The notes under the pieces are model-generated. The model searched no databases. It worked only from the letters and a program-made list of their open reading frames with translations, and was not told the origin of the DNA. The position numbers and the translations under genes were made by a program. From the NCBI RefSeq assembly GCF_000335475.2, contig NZ_ANAH02000001.1, positions 186,001-250,000 of the forward strand: a DNA stretch of 64,000 nt, given 5' to 3'. This stretch comes from Cystobacter fuscus DSM 2262. Lineage in GTDB: Bacteria > Myxococcota > Myxococcia > Myxococcales > Myxococcaceae. Below, in pieces: positions 18,416 to 27,421 of the stretch (its first letter is position 1; each line of letters opens with the position of its first letter).

Positions 18416-19503
18416 GCCATGGAGTGACACGCCCGAGTTCCGCGCCCTCCCGCGCTTCGTGGCTGCTCTTCGCCCTGGGTCTCCTCCTCGGTCTCCTGGC
18501 CGTCCTCCTCTTCGTGACGGCCTGCCTCATGGGAGCGTCCCCCTCGGGTTGGGGATACGTGGTGGGTGGACTCCTCCTCTCGGTGGGGCTGCTCACCAAA
18601 CGCTGGAGGCGATGGCGGGGACTGACCCGGGCGGGACTCGGCCTGCTGCTGCTCATCATCGGGGCGCGGCTCCTGCTGACGGAGCGGCGAGAACTGCGCA
18701 CCCTCCGGCTGCCGGACGAGGGCTCCCGGTGGGTGAACCGGCTCGTCGAGGAACGAGATGGAACACTCCTGGCGGCCCATGCGCTCCTGCGCTCCGGGCG
18801 AATCCCCCGCGCGGATGCTCATGACTTCGTGCCCGCCCTGGAAGCGGCCTTCGCCCGGCTGCGCGACGCGCAGGGCCCGGTCGCCACGCCCGCCGTCGCG
18901 ACCTGGCTCGGGCTGCAATCGCCCGAGTCCTTCGATGCCGTCGTCATCCCTCCCCCAGGGAAAGCCGCACCCGAAACCGCCGTGGTGTTCCTCCACGGCT
19001 ACGCCGGCAACTTCGCCGTCTACTGCTGGCAGATGGCACGCTCGGCCCAGGCCATCTCCGCGCTCACCGTCTGTCCCTCGGTGGGCCCAGCGGGGGATTG
19101 GGGATCACGCCAGGGCGAGGACACCCTCGAACGGACCTACGCCTGGCTCACCAGGCGCGGGGTGCGGCGGGTGTACCTCGGTGGCCTGTCCAACGGAGGC
19201 GTGGGCGCGAGTGTCCTCGTGCGGCGGGCCGCTCATCCGGGACTGGAGCTCCGGGGCCTGTTGCTGATCTCCGGAGCCGAGACGAAGGCTCCCCTGCCCC
19301 ATGTCCCCATGCTCCTGGTCGAGGGAAAGCGCGACACCATGATGCCCGCGCGCCTGATGCGCGAGCTCGCCCGGCGAGAGGGCCGCCTCGCCACCTACGT
19401 CGAGGTCGACAGCGGCCACTTCGCCTTCCTCGACCGCCATGAGGCTTGTGAGAAGGCCATCGCCTCGTGGTTGCTCGACAGGGAGCGCCAGGCGCGTCCC
19501 TGA
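18412..19503 (+). CDS. membrane-anchored alpha/beta hydrolase
   Basis: The 363-residue protein opens with three hydrophobic helices (about 17-40, 46-62 and 71-89) and ends in an alpha/beta-hydrolase domain. The probable triad is Ser260 in GGLSNGG, Asp308 in EGKRDTMMP and His336 in SGHFAF; VVFLHGYAGNF supplies the oxyanion loop. The substrate is unknown (esterase, lipase or peptidase). The ATG overlaps the stop of the DUF3396 gene, so it is translated with the toxin/immunity pair. Whether it is part of the toxin system, for example acting on membranes, or a passenger is unclear. Confidence 0.82.
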   Translation: MSHGVTRPSSAPSRASWLLFALGLLLGLLAVLLFVTACLMGASPSGWGYVVGGLLLSVGLLTKRWRRWRGLTRAGLGLLLLIIGARLLLTERRELRTLRLPDEGSRWVNRLVEERDGTLLAAHALLRSGRIPRADAHDFVPALEAAFARLRDAQGPVATPAVATWLGLQSPESFDAVVIPPPGKAAPETAVVFLHGYAGNFAVYCWQMARSAQAISALTVCPSVGPAGDWGSRQGEDTLERTYAWLTRRGVRRVYLGGLSNGGVGASVLVRRAAHPGLELRGLLLISGAETKAPLPHVPMLLVEGKRDTMMPARLMRELARREGRLATYVEVDSGHFAFLDRHEACEKAIASWLLDRERQARP

Positions 19504-19637
19504 GTCCCCACCGCGATGACACGCCGCGACAGGAAACGGGGCCACACTCGGCGTGACGAAGCACTGACACAGACCCGCTAACTGTCGAGCGCTCCTAATC
19601 GGGAGGACAATCCACCGTGCCATCACCTCCAGGGTTC

Positions 19638-19720
19638 ATGGGTTGGGACTGGCCATCGCCCGGCGCATCGTGGAGGCTCCGGGGCCGCCGCTTCACCCCT
19701 CAACTCCCCGTGGACAAGGC
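19638..19720 (+). repeat. degraded duplicate of the histidine kinase 3' end
   Basis: Bases 19652-19677 are identical over 26 bp to 16565-16590 in the kinase gene (the [13 protein letters not shown] region). Further on, 19687-19697 matches 16635-16645, and the CTCCCCGTGGA-AAGG stretch before the regulator matches the last codons of the kinase. About 40 bp between the two blocks are missing. Both copies are followed directly by ATGAGC, the start of the toxin gene in one case and of the response regulator in the other. This looks like the scar of the original kinase/regulator junction. Confidence 0.75.
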
Positions 19721-20410
19721 ATGAGCGACAAGCCACGACGCATCCTGGTGGTGGAGGACGACCTGGCCATCCTCACCGGTCTCTCCATGAACCTGCGCTT
19801 CGAGGGCTATGAGATCCTCCAGGCCCAGGATGGCCGGCAGGGGCTCGCGCGCGCGCTCGACGAAACGCCGGACCTCGTGGTGCTGGACGTGATGCTGCCC
19901 GAGCTCAACGGCTTCGAGCTCCTCAAGGAGCTGCGCCAGCGCGGCCGGGACACCCCCGTCGTCGTGCTCAGCGCCAAGGGCGCCGAGATGGACAAGATCG
20001 TCGGGCTCAACCTCGGCGCGGACGACTACGTGGTCAAACCCTTCGGGCTCCAGGAGCTGCTCGCGCGCATCAAGGCCGTGCTGCGTCGGCGCTACCCGCC
20101 CGCCACCCAGGCCCCCGTGGGCTTCGGCGACGTGCAGGTGGACCTCACGGCCAAGACCGTGACCCGCGCCGGCCAGCCCGTGGAGTTCACCGCGCAGGAG
20201 TTCAAGCTGCTCGCCCACTTCCTCGCGCACCCGGGACGCACCTTCAGCCGCGAGGAGCTGCTCAGCGCCGCCTGGGGCTACGACTACGAGGGCAGCGCCC
20301 GCACCGTGGACAACTTCATGCGCCAGCTGCGGCTCAAGCTGGAGCCCGATCCCGAGGCCCCCGTGCACTTCCTCACCGTGCGCGGCCTCGGCTACCGCTT
20401 CGATCGCTGA
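19721..20410 (+). CDS. OmpR/PhoB-family response regulator
   Basis: A 229-residue regulator: receiver domain with acidic pocket Asp13/Asp14, phosphoacceptor Asp56 (VVLDVMLPELNG), and Lys near 106 (DYVVKPFG), followed by a winged-helix DNA-binding domain (about 127-226) ending in the typical VRGLGYRFDR. The ATG at 19721 gives the canonical MSDKPRRILVVEDD; a longer frame upstream only reads through the kinase remnant. It probably pairs with the kinase at 15149-16672. Targets are unknown; the exporter upstream is a candidate. Confidence 0.93.
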   Translation: MSDKPRRILVVEDDLAILTGLSMNLRFEGYEILQAQDGRQGLARALDETPDLVVLDVMLPELNGFELLKELRQRGRDTPVVVLSAKGAEMDKIVGLNLGADDYVVKPFGLQELLARIKAVLRRRYPPATQAPVGFGDVQVDLTAKTVTRAGQPVEFTAQEFKLLAHFLAHPGRTFSREELLSAAWGYDYEGSARTVDNFMRQLRLKLEPDPEAPVHFLTVRGLGYRFDR

Positions 20411-20423
20411 GTCCCGCCTGCCC

Positions 20424-21119
20424 TCACCCGTCCACCACGCCGATGTGGTGCGCATCCGCCGGATCGAACGGCTTGCCGTCGAACCCTCCGTAGCGCTCGC
20501 GGGGCGTGAGCCCACAGGCCTTCATCGCCTCCTCCAGTTCCTCCCACGAGAAGGGCTTGAACTTGAGGCGGTGGATGCCCGAGGGGGCACCGGGCCGCTT
20601 GCGCTCGCGCAGGTGGAAGGAGAAGACGGGCCGGCGCGGCTCGAGCGCGGCGCCCGGCTCCTCCTCCGAGGGACGACCAGGCTCGACGGGGGGGTTGAGC
20701 ACGTCGTAGATGAAGAGCCCCTCGGGCCGCAGGTGGTGGCGCACCGTGGCCAGGCAGGCCTCCAGGTCCTCGTGCGACGCCATGAGTCCCAGGGCATGTT
20801 GCGGCGCGAGCACCACCGGGAAGCGCTCCTCCAGCCGCAGCGAGCGCAGGTCCGCGTGCAACAGCCGCACCCGGCCCGACACCTCGGGCGACTCCGAGGC
20901 GCGCGCTTCCTCGGCCGCGTGGATCATCCGCTCGGAGGGGTCCACCCCGAGCACCGCCAGGCCCGCCTGGGCCAGCGTCCACGGCACCCGCCCGTTGGCC
21001 GCGCCCAGCACGAGCACGGGCCCACCCTGCGCCTGGGCCTGGCGCGTATAGAAGAGGAGATCGGGCTCCTGCCCGACGAGGGACAGCGGCGTGCGGCCGC
21101 GCGTGTCGTTTCCGGCCAT
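20424..21119 (-). CDS. class I SAM-dependent methyltransferase
   Basis: The 231-residue protein has motif I VLVLGAANGRVPW (about 36-48), motif II VLGVDPSERM with the ribose-binding Asp, HADLRSLRL near 92, and VVLAPQHALGLMAS/LRPEGLFIYDVLNPP as the post-I strands of the Rossmann methyltransferase fold. The acceptor is unknown. The ATG at 21119 was chosen since the frame upstream only reads through Gly/Val-rich antisense of the neighbouring gene. It converges on the response regulator with a 13-base gap. Confidence 0.82.
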   Translation of the reverse strand: MAGNDTRGRTPLSLVGQEPDLLFYTRQAQAQGGPVLVLGAANGRVPWTLAQAGLAVLGVDPSERMIHAAEEARASESPEVSGRVRLLHADLRSLRLEERFPVVLAPQHALGLMASHEDLEACLATVRHHLRPEGLFIYDVLNPPVEPGRPSEEEPGAALEPRRPVFSFHLRERKRPGAPSGIHRLKFKPFSWEELEEAMKACGLTPRERYGGFDGKPFDPADAHHIGVVDG

Positions 21120-21241
21120 TGCACCCGGCGTAGCACGGTTGGCGGCACGAAAGGGCATCCAGTCTGCCCCTCGTGGGCAATCTCCTACCCACCCGGTGTC
21201 GCCGAGTCGACGCATGGACCGGACTCCACGGACGGTGGGAG

Positions 21242-21257
21242 TGGCACCGCACTTGCG
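21242..21257 (+). promoter_or_regulatory. sigma-54-type promoter
   Basis: TGGCACCGCACTTGCG matches the -24/-12 consensus TGGCAC-N5-TTGC at every core position, with GG and GC elements at the proper spacing. It lies about 58 bases upstream of the lipoprotein start at 21316, in the 196-base divergent gap, on the coding strand. Sigma-54 promoters with enhancer-binding proteins are common in myxobacteria. Activity is inferred. Confidence 0.5.
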
Positions 21258-21315
21258 AGGCAAGGAGCCTGGAATCGCCACGGAGGCGTTCCAACTCTTC
21301 AAGGGTGGGCAGGAC

Positions 21316-22830
21316 ATGAAGGCTGGATGGCGGTGGGCGGCGGCGGTGGTGGCGACGGGCGCGGTCTGGACGGGCTGCACGCAAGAGCCCAACAAGAGGG
21401 ACGTCTCGGAACAGAACAACCCGGGCCTGGACTCACCCAAGCCTGGAACTCCCCAGGACGGCCCGCCCACGGCTCCGCCCGCTCCCGTGCCCGACACGCC
21501 CGCTCCCGTGCCCGACACGCCCACGCCCGTGCCCGACACGCCACCGACTCCCACCACGCCGCCGCCTCCCCCGGAAGCGGCCATCGACTTCCCCACGGTC
21601 CCGGGCTGGACGTTCTACGGCACCCAGCACGGAGGCCCCCGCCGCATCTATGGGGTGTCCGCGGACGAGGGCGGCAACGTCTGGGTGGCCGGCGGTGAGG
21701 ATGGCCTCTTCGTGCTGCGTCCGGGGGCGACCACCTTCCAGCGCTTCACCCTGGAGCATGGCCTGCGCCCCTACGGCTACATGCCGGACGGCAGCGCGCC
21801 CATGGGGGAGAAGTACCTCAAGGTCATCTCGGTGGCGGGCGGCCCCGCGGACACCGTCTTCGTGGGCTACGAGGGACGGCCCGGCAAGGGCGACGAGCAC
21901 TGCGAGAACAACTGGGATGGCTCCCGTCCGGATCCCTCGCGCTACAAGAGCGGGGACGCGGACAAGGTGACGCTGCGCGCGGATGGCTCCCTGGCCGTCG
22001 TCCACTACGACATCTTCTCCGGCCCCGGCATCGTGGCCGCCGAGATGCGCGGGCGCGAGAAGCTCTGCAGCATCCTGCGCATCGCCTATGACAAGAACAC
22101 CCAGAGCGTCTGGTTCGGCGGCAACCACGGCTTCGCCCGCGGAGACGCGAACTACCAGGGTGACCCCACGTGCAATGGCCAGCTCAACTGCTCGGGCGTG
22201 ATGGAGCACGTGCACCCGGCCATCAACGCCTACCCCGACATCCTGCTCACCGACGCCTACTACGGGGTGTCCGTCCACTCGAGCGGAGACGTGCTCTTCG
22301 GCGGCGCCAACCGCTCCACCCGCTTCCTCTACGGCACCACGGGCAACGACTACTGGGAGGCGCAATCCAGGACCGAGGACTCGCCCTACGTGAGCAACCG
22401 CATCGACATCTGGCCGGACCTGGTGGGCGAGGGCAGCACGCCCAAGCCGGCCGAGCGCGATGACGACAACGTGTCCGCCATGTCCGTGGTGGGAGACACC
22501 GTGTGGGTGAGCTCCTTCACCAAGGGACTCGCGCGGATGAACGTGAACGGGGGGGACGTGCAGCACGTGCCGCTCGGCGAGAAGGCCCTGTCCGCGGTGG
22601 AGGCCAGGACCGCCGATGGCAGCGTGTGGGTGGGCGCCCGGTGGCTGGGGCTCGTCTACCGGCTCCAGGGGGGCGCGGTGAAGACCTATAGCTGCTCGGA
22701 GTTCGGCCGGCGCCTGTGCAGCAGCCGCGTCTCCGACATCAAGGCGGATGGCCACCGCGTCCTCGTGGCCTTCCTGGGCAGTGACGAGAACCACGTGCCG
22801 GGTGCCCTCGGCATCTACACCGGCCACTGA
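21316..22830 (+). CDS. propeller-type surface lipoprotein
   Basis: A 504-residue lipoprotein: signal ending at VWTGC (Cys21), a low-complexity linker with three PAPVPDT-like heptads (about 55-75), then repeating strands such as IYGVSADEGGNVWVAGGEDGLFVL, YGVSVHSSGDVLFGGANRSTRF and VSAMSVVGDTVWVSSFTKGLARMN. This D-G-x-VW pattern is that of the two-component-regulator-type beta-propeller. The blades probably bind a ligand at the cell surface; none is known. A sigma-54-like promoter precedes it. The gene converges on the Kelch lipoprotein gene across a strong hairpin. Confidence 0.82.
   Translation: MKAGWRWAAAVVATGAVWTGCTQEPNKRDVSEQNNPGLDSPKPGTPQDGPPTAPPAPVPDTPAPVPDTPTPVPDTPPTPTTPPPPPEAAIDFPTVPGWTFYGTQHGGPRRIYGVSADEGGNVWVAGGEDGLFVLRPGATTFQRFTLEHGLRPYGYMPDGSAPMGEKYLKVISVAGGPADTVFVGYEGRPGKGDEHCENNWDGSRPDPSRYKSGDADKVTLRADGSLAVVHYDIFSGPGIVAAEMRGREKLCSILRIAYDKNTQSVWFGGNHGFARGDANYQGDPTCNGQLNCSGVMEHVHPAINAYPDILLTDAYYGVSVHSSGDVLFGGANRSTRFLYGTTGNDYWEAQSRTEDSPYVSNRIDIWPDLVGEGSTPKPAERDDDNVSAMSVVGDTVWVSSFTKGLARMNVNGGDVQHVPLGEKALSAVEARTADGSVWVGARWLGLVYRLQGGAVKTYSCSEFGRRLCSSRVSDIKADGHRVLVAFLGSDENHVPGALGIYTGH
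21478..21540 (+). repeat. three 21-bp tandem repeats in the lipoprotein linker
   Basis: Units at 21478-21498, 21499-21519 and 21520-21540 (CCCGCTCCCGTGCCCGACACG with small changes) encode PAPVPDT heptads. They act as an extended spacer between lipid anchor and propeller. Such repeats are prone to copy-number change. Confidence 0.8.
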
Positions 22831-22859
22831 GTCCCGCCCCTCGAGGGCCACAGGAACAC

Positions 22860-22906
22860 GGAGGGCGCGAGCGCCCGGGATGCGTCCCGGACTCCTCGCG
22901 CCCTCC
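22860..22906. terminator. strong hairpin between converging lipoprotein genes
   Basis: A perfect 12-bp stem (22860-22871 with 22895-22906, GGAGGGCGCGAG) encloses a second 6-bp stem (22875-22880 with 22885-22890, loop TGCG). It sits in the 89-base gap between two converging stops. The symmetric structure would act on both strands. There is no T-run, as is usual at this GC content. Confidence 0.65.
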
Positions 22907-22919
22907 GCGCATGCGCGGA

Positions 22920-25733
22920 CTACGGACGGTAGTACTCGGCCGAGGCCTGATCGTGGTTGCTGGCCCCGCCCACCACGAGCACCGTGCCGTCGGGCAGCGG
23001 CGTGGCCGTGTGCTGGTAGCGATCCACATACATCGAGGCCGTCACCGACCACGTGCCCGTCGCCGGGTTGTAGCGCTCGGCGGCGTACTGGATGCCCGTA
23101 TGCTGATCGTAGCCACCGGCCACCAACACCTCGCCGTTGGGCAGCAGCGTGGCCGTGTGAAAGCGGCGCGGCGACTTCATGCTCCCCGTGGCCTTCCACG
23201 TGCCCGTGGCCGGGTCATACAGCTCCGCCGCGGCGCTCAGGACGGCATCGACGCCCGCCCCGCCCACCACCAGCACCTTGCCACCCGACAGCAGCGTGGC
23301 CGTGTGCCAGGCACGTCCCGTGCTCATGCGCCCCGCGCTCGTCCACGTTCCCGCGGCCGGATCATACAGCTCCGCCTCGGGCACGAGCGTATTGCCCTCC
23401 GCGTCGGGATTCGGCTGGAGGCCGCCGCCCGTCACCAACACCTTGCCGCCCGGGAGCAGGGTCATGGTGTGGAAGCCGCGCGCATGCGTGAGGTCCCGCG
23501 TGGGGGACCACGTGCCCGTGGCCGGATCATACAGCTCGGCCGATTTCAACGCGGGCCCACTCGACTCCGAGCCGAAGCCACCGGCCACGAGCACCTTGCC
23601 GTTGGGCAGCAACACGGCCGCGTGGTTGAAGCGCGGCGTGGAGAGCCGGCCGGTGGCCTGCCACGTGCCCGACGCCGGGAGGTAGAGCTCGGCGGAGGGT
23701 CGGGTGGTGGAGCTGGTGCCCCCCGCGATGAGCACGCGGCCGTCGCTCAACCGGGTGGCCGTGTGGCCCCGGTGGGAGCCCAGGTTGCTGCCCGTGGCGG
23801 AGAAGGTCCGGGTGGACGGGCTGTACAGCTCGGAGGAGATGTTGAAGCCACCGGTCACCAACACCCGGCCGTCCTCCAGCAGGGTCGCGGTGTGGGACAG
23901 GCGGGGCTGCGCCATGCTGCCCGTGAGCGTCCATCCCGTCTGGGGCGCCTCGCACGCGCTGCTCGGCGTGACGGTCACCTTGCGGGTGGCACGGCCCACG
24001 TTGCCGGACGCGTCCTGGGCCGAGTAGGTGAGGACATAGGTGCCCGGCACCTGGGTGTTGACGGCGCCCGAGGCCGTCACCACCGGAGACGAGGCCTCTC
24101 CGTTGTCACAGAGATCCGTGGCCTGAACCCCCGCCTCCACATAGGGCGTGCCGCACGCGAGCGTCTGCGTCGCCTCGCCCACCAGCGTCACCGTGGGCGC
24201 CGCCGTGTCGAGCACCCGCACCTGGGTGGCGCACGCGGACGTGTTGCCGGAGCTGTCGAAGGCCTCGTAGCCCACCGGGTACGGGCCTCCCACCGGGAAG
24301 GAGGTCGTCCCCGTGGTCCGCTGGTAGCCGTACTCGCACACATCGGACACGACGGGCTCCGGAACCTCGACGGGGGTGAGGCGCCCGGTGCACTCCACCG
24401 CGAGCTCGGGCGAGCAGTCGATGCTCGGAGGCGTGGTGTCGGTGACGGTCACCCGCGCCGTGCAGCTCGCGCTCAGGCCCGTGGCGTCCGTGCACGTCAG
24501 CGTGACCGCGGTGGTGCCCAGCGCGAACGTCGCGGACGGCGTCTGGGTGCAGCCCACCATGTCTCCATCCGGATCCGACGAGCCATCGTCCACGCTGCCG
24601 GTGGCGCCGCACGTGGTGGTGGTGGGCAGGAGGAGATCCTTGCACCGGGCTACCGGAGGACGGGCCAGGGCGCGGCAGGAAGCGCTGCAGGAGCCCGAGC
24701 CGTTGGCGGCCCCCGTGTCGCACTCCTCGCCCGGGTCCACCACGCCATCTCCACACCACTGCGTGCGGCACACCGCCGAGCACGGCGTGCCCGGTACGCC
24801 ATTCTGCGGGCCCGTGTCGCACTGCTCGGGGTACTGCACCAGGCCGTCACCGCAGCGCACCGGCGCCGCTCCGCGCGCCAGCACGTACGGCACGCCGTGC
24901 GAACCATCCGGGAAGTCCCGGGAGCCCGGCCAGCGCCCCCCGCTCGGCGGATCCAGCGCGATGACGAGCGGGGTGAAGTCTCCCTCCGGATAGGAGAGGA
25001 ACACCTCATGCACCGAGCAGGCCCAGTTGGACAGCACCTCGTCCGTCAGGCCCGCGAGGGCCTCGTGCGAGGCGACGATGTGCGCGTCGTTGTAGGACGA
25101 CTCCTTCTTGCAGTTGGCGCTCGTCCCCGACACCTGGAAGGAGCCGAAGGGGCTGAGCACCGGCACCGGCGTCGGGGAATCCGTCTCGTAGTAGTAGCAG
25201 CTCAGGCCCGCGTACATGCCCGTCTTGCCCGCCTCGGCGGCGGCGAACTGCACGGCGTTGAAGGTGACCTGGTTCTGCTTGTGGTAGACGGGGTCGGTGC
25301 CCACGACGATGACGTTGCCGTCGACCACCGGGCCCCAGATGTGGCGCGTCTCCTCGGCGGCGAGCAGCAGGCCCGGCGCGACGCTACAGGATTTGTCTCC
25401 CAGGACGAGGGCACGGTAGGAGGCGAAGTCCGCGGCGGACAGGGACCGCCACTCCTCGTCGGAGGCGAGCGTCACCTCGTACCCCAGCTGCCTCGCCACC
25501 TGGGCCTCGATGCTGTCCGTGCCCCTGGAAACGGTGCTCGCCAGGATCAGCACCTTGTTCAGGCTGTGCAGCCCCCGAGCGGGTGTCTCCAGGGCCTGGG
25601 TGGCCGTCTCCGGCTGGGAGGGCACGAGCGACGCGTCCTCCCCTTCCGGCTGCGTCACCCCACTGCAAGCCGCGAGGAACAGGACACTCAGGGCCATCCA
25701 CATCCGGCCGCGCAGGCCATGACGACACTTCAT
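22920..25733 (-). CDS. Kelch-repeat lipoprotein with HYR-like and Cys-rich repeats
   Basis: A 937-residue lipoprotein (signal MKCRHGLRGRMWMALSVLFLAAC). After about 260 residues of an unrecognised N-terminal domain come two Myxococcus-type Cys-rich repeats (CGDGLVQYPEQCDTG and CGDGVVDPGEECDTG), then HYR/Ig-like modules (DTTPPSIDCSPELAVEC, DTAAPTVTLVGEATQTL and YSAQDASGNVGRATRKVTV), and a C-terminal Kelch propeller of about seven units of the form HTATLL-DGRVLVTGG...AELYDPATGTW. It should be displayed at the cell surface and bind proteins or polymers. The start at 25733 gives the best signal peptide; an earlier ATG at 25751 is possible. Confidence 0.88.
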   Translation of the reverse strand: MKCRHGLRGRMWMALSVLFLAACSGVTQPEGEDASLVPSQPETATQALETPARGLHSLNKVLILASTVSRGTDSIEAQVARQLGYEVTLASDEEWRSLSAADFASYRALVLGDKSCSVAPGLLLAAEETRHIWGPVVDGNVIVVGTDPVYHKQNQVTFNAVQFAAAEAGKTGMYAGLSCYYYETDSPTPVPVLSPFGSFQVSGTSANCKKESSYNDAHIVASHEALAGLTDEVLSNWACSVHEVFLSYPEGDFTPLVIALDPPSGGRWPGSRDFPDGSHGVPYVLARGAAPVRCGDGLVQYPEQCDTGPQNGVPGTPCSAVCRTQWCGDGVVDPGEECDTGAANGSGSCSASCRALARPPVARCKDLLLPTTTTCGATGSVDDGSSDPDGDMVGCTQTPSATFALGTTAVTLTCTDATGLSASCTARVTVTDTTPPSIDCSPELAVECTGRLTPVEVPEPVVSDVCEYGYQRTTGTTSFPVGGPYPVGYEAFDSSGNTSACATQVRVLDTAAPTVTLVGEATQTLACGTPYVEAGVQATDLCDNGEASSPVVTASGAVNTQVPGTYVLTYSAQDASGNVGRATRKVTVTPSSACEAPQTGWTLTGSMAQPRLSHTATLLEDGRVLVTGGFNISSELYSPSTRTFSATGSNLGSHRGHTATRLSDGRVLIAGGTSSTTRPSAELYLPASGTWQATGRLSTPRFNHAAVLLPNGKVLVAGGFGSESSGPALKSAELYDPATGTWSPTRDLTHARGFHTMTLLPGGKVLVTGGGLQPNPDAEGNTLVPEAELYDPAAGTWTSAGRMSTGRAWHTATLLSGGKVLVVGGAGVDAVLSAAAELYDPATGTWKATGSMKSPRRFHTATLLPNGEVLVAGGYDQHTGIQYAAERYNPATGTWSVTASMYVDRYQHTATPLPDGTVLVVGGASNHDQASAEYYRP

Positions 25734-26053
25734 GCGGGTCTCAGAGCGCATCCATACCCTCCCTCGATGGGCTGCACAGGTGGAGCGGTGAACACAGGCT
25801 CGCCGCCTCGTTCTCAGGACAGCCGACTCTTGAAAACCGGGGAAGTCCGGTACAAGACGGGTAACCTTTTTTCTACACTGAGACCGGTTGGAAAATGAAT
25901 TCCGTTCTTCATGTTTTTTTCCAACGGAGCCGGATTATTGCGTTTTCAACGCTGTAACCCGTGGAGGCATCAGGCCCGGTGAAGAGGTGGGTGTGAAGAC
26001 CACCCGCCGTTCCGGGAAGCGCGGGCGGCGAGTGGCCCGCGCTCCCGGCGCGC
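25734..26053. other. 320-base intergenic region with AT-rich hairpin
   Basis: This gap lies between the Kelch gene start (leftward) and the end of the leftward cytochrome operon. It is AT-richer than its surroundings around 25865-25945. An inverted repeat pairs GTTGGAAAA (25887-25895) with TTTTCCAAC (25917-25925) with TTT runs next to it; on the minus strand it could end the cytochrome operon. The remainder should hold the Kelch promoter, but no clear -35/-10 is seen. No gene, tRNA or repeat family was recognised. Confidence 0.45.
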
Positions 26054-27421
26054 TCAGTTCTCGAGCGCGTTGAAGCTGATCCACTCCTGGATGCTGTTGA
26101 GCTGGTCCGCGGGAAGCGAGGCGTTGCCATTGAGCGGGTTGATGGGCATGCGCGCGCCGGTGATGGGACCGTCGCCGGAGATCTTGCGCCACAGATAGCT
26201 TTGAAGCGGAACGCCCGGTTGGATCAGCGCCAGAGCGGGCTGCTGGGCGGAGGGCTTCATCAGGCGCTGGTAGACGTCATGGGCCGAGCCGAGCAGGTTC
26301 AACCCACCCTGGGGGTTGGCGCCGCCATGGCACCCGCCGCAGTTGGACTGGAGGATGGGCAGCACGCCCTTGCTCCAGGTGGCGCCGGAGCCCGCGAGGT
26401 TGAGCGCCTGCGGGTTGGCCGAGTACGAGCACTTCGTGTAGTCGATGGAGGACTCCAGGCTCCACTGGCGGGCCTTGGGATCCAACCCCTCGATGAAGCA
26501 CATGAGCGCCAGCATGTCCTGCACGGACGGGGGCTGGTTGGCCAGGGGCATGCGCGTGCCGGGGATGGGCGTCTGATTCATGCTCCCACGCAGGCGCGCC
26601 ACGAGGTAGCTCTCCTCGGGCTTGCCCGGGTTGACGAGCGGCACGGTGGTGCCGGTGCGCGCGCCATACACCCCGTTGCGGTTCTGATCGCCCTGGACGA
26701 TGCCGCTGGCCACCAGGCCCTCCACGGTGTCGCGCTGGTAGTCGCCCACCTCGGCGAAGAGGTGGCGCCCGTCCTCCAGCACCCACCAGTTCGTGCGGTA
26801 GCTGGCGAAGGCGAGATCCTGCACCTCGCCCGCGTCGTTGATGAAGGTGCGCACGAACGTGCCCGTGGAGAAGATGCGCGGCTGGGTGACCTGCACCGCG
26901 TCGTGCACGTACAGGTGCAGGCCCGGAGTGCCGGCGTCCGGCCGGGTGCCCTTGGGGTCCAGCTTGGGCGTCTCTCCCGGAATCAGCTCGAACCAGCCGA
27001 TCTCGTTCTCCTTGATGGCCTGCTCGGTGAAGCGGAAGCGGTCACCCAGGCGCTCGCACCGGTCGAACACGCCGTTCCAGTTGCCGGACTGCACGTTGCA
27101 CGGCGCGCCGATGGAGGCCAGGAAGGTGCCCGCCGTGTGCAGGTCCGGGTATTCCTTCTGGTTGTGGCACACGCCGTTGGAGCCGCTGCACGTGCGCATC
27201 ACCAGCTTGCGGTGCAGGTCGAGCCCGGTCGCGTAGGTGTGCTGGGCGGCCTTCACGTCCGGATCCGAGCCCGTGTACGTGGGCGTGCTGCCCGCGCCCA
27301 CCGGCGAGGGGCGCTCCGGCTCGAAGGGGATGGAGCCCGGGTCCGTCGGAGCCGAGCCCGAGCCCCCACCACAGGCGAGCGCCAGGGCGGCGAGGGAGGC
27401 GGAGAGAGAAGAGCGCGTCAT
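26054..27421 (-). CDS. c-type cytochrome lipoprotein of the DUF1501 operon
   Basis: A 455-residue lipoprotein (signal ending ALALAC, Cys17). The C-terminal domain carries a covalent heme motif CGGCH at about 361-365 with a possible axial Met in ARMP near 425, as in cytochrome c domains of planctomycete-type proteins. An irregular CSGSNGVCH (78-86) near the N-terminus is spaced too widely for a standard CxxCH site but sits in a cytochrome-like setting. The ATG overlaps the stop of the DUF1501-type gene (ATGA), so translation is coupled. Probable role: electron transfer at the outer or periplasmic face, partner unknown. Confidence 0.8.
   Translation of the reverse strand: MTRSSLSASLAALALACGGGSGSAPTDPGSIPFEPERPSPVGAGSTPTYTGSDPDVKAAQHTYATGLDLHRKLVMRTCSGSNGVCHNQKEYPDLHTAGTFLASIGAPCNVQSGNWNGVFDRCERLGDRFRFTEQAIKENEIGWFELIPGETPKLDPKGTRPDAGTPGLHLYVHDAVQVTQPRIFSTGTFVRTFINDAGEVQDLAFASYRTNWWVLEDGRHLFAEVGDYQRDTVEGLVASGIVQGDQNRNGVYGARTGTTVPLVNPGKPEESYLVARLRGSMNQTPIPGTRMPLANQPPSVQDMLALMCFIEGLDPKARQWSLESSIDYTKCSYSANPQALNLAGSGATWSKGVLPILQSNCGGCHGGANPQGGLNLLGSAHDVYQRLMKPSAQQPALALIQPGVPLQSYLWRKISGDGPITGARMPINPLNGNASLPADQLNSIQEWISFNALEN

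Noticed and set aside
22911-25898. A 995-residue open frame on the plus strand
   Set aside because: Antisense to the Kelch lipoprotein gene; no recognisable domain and shadow-like composition.
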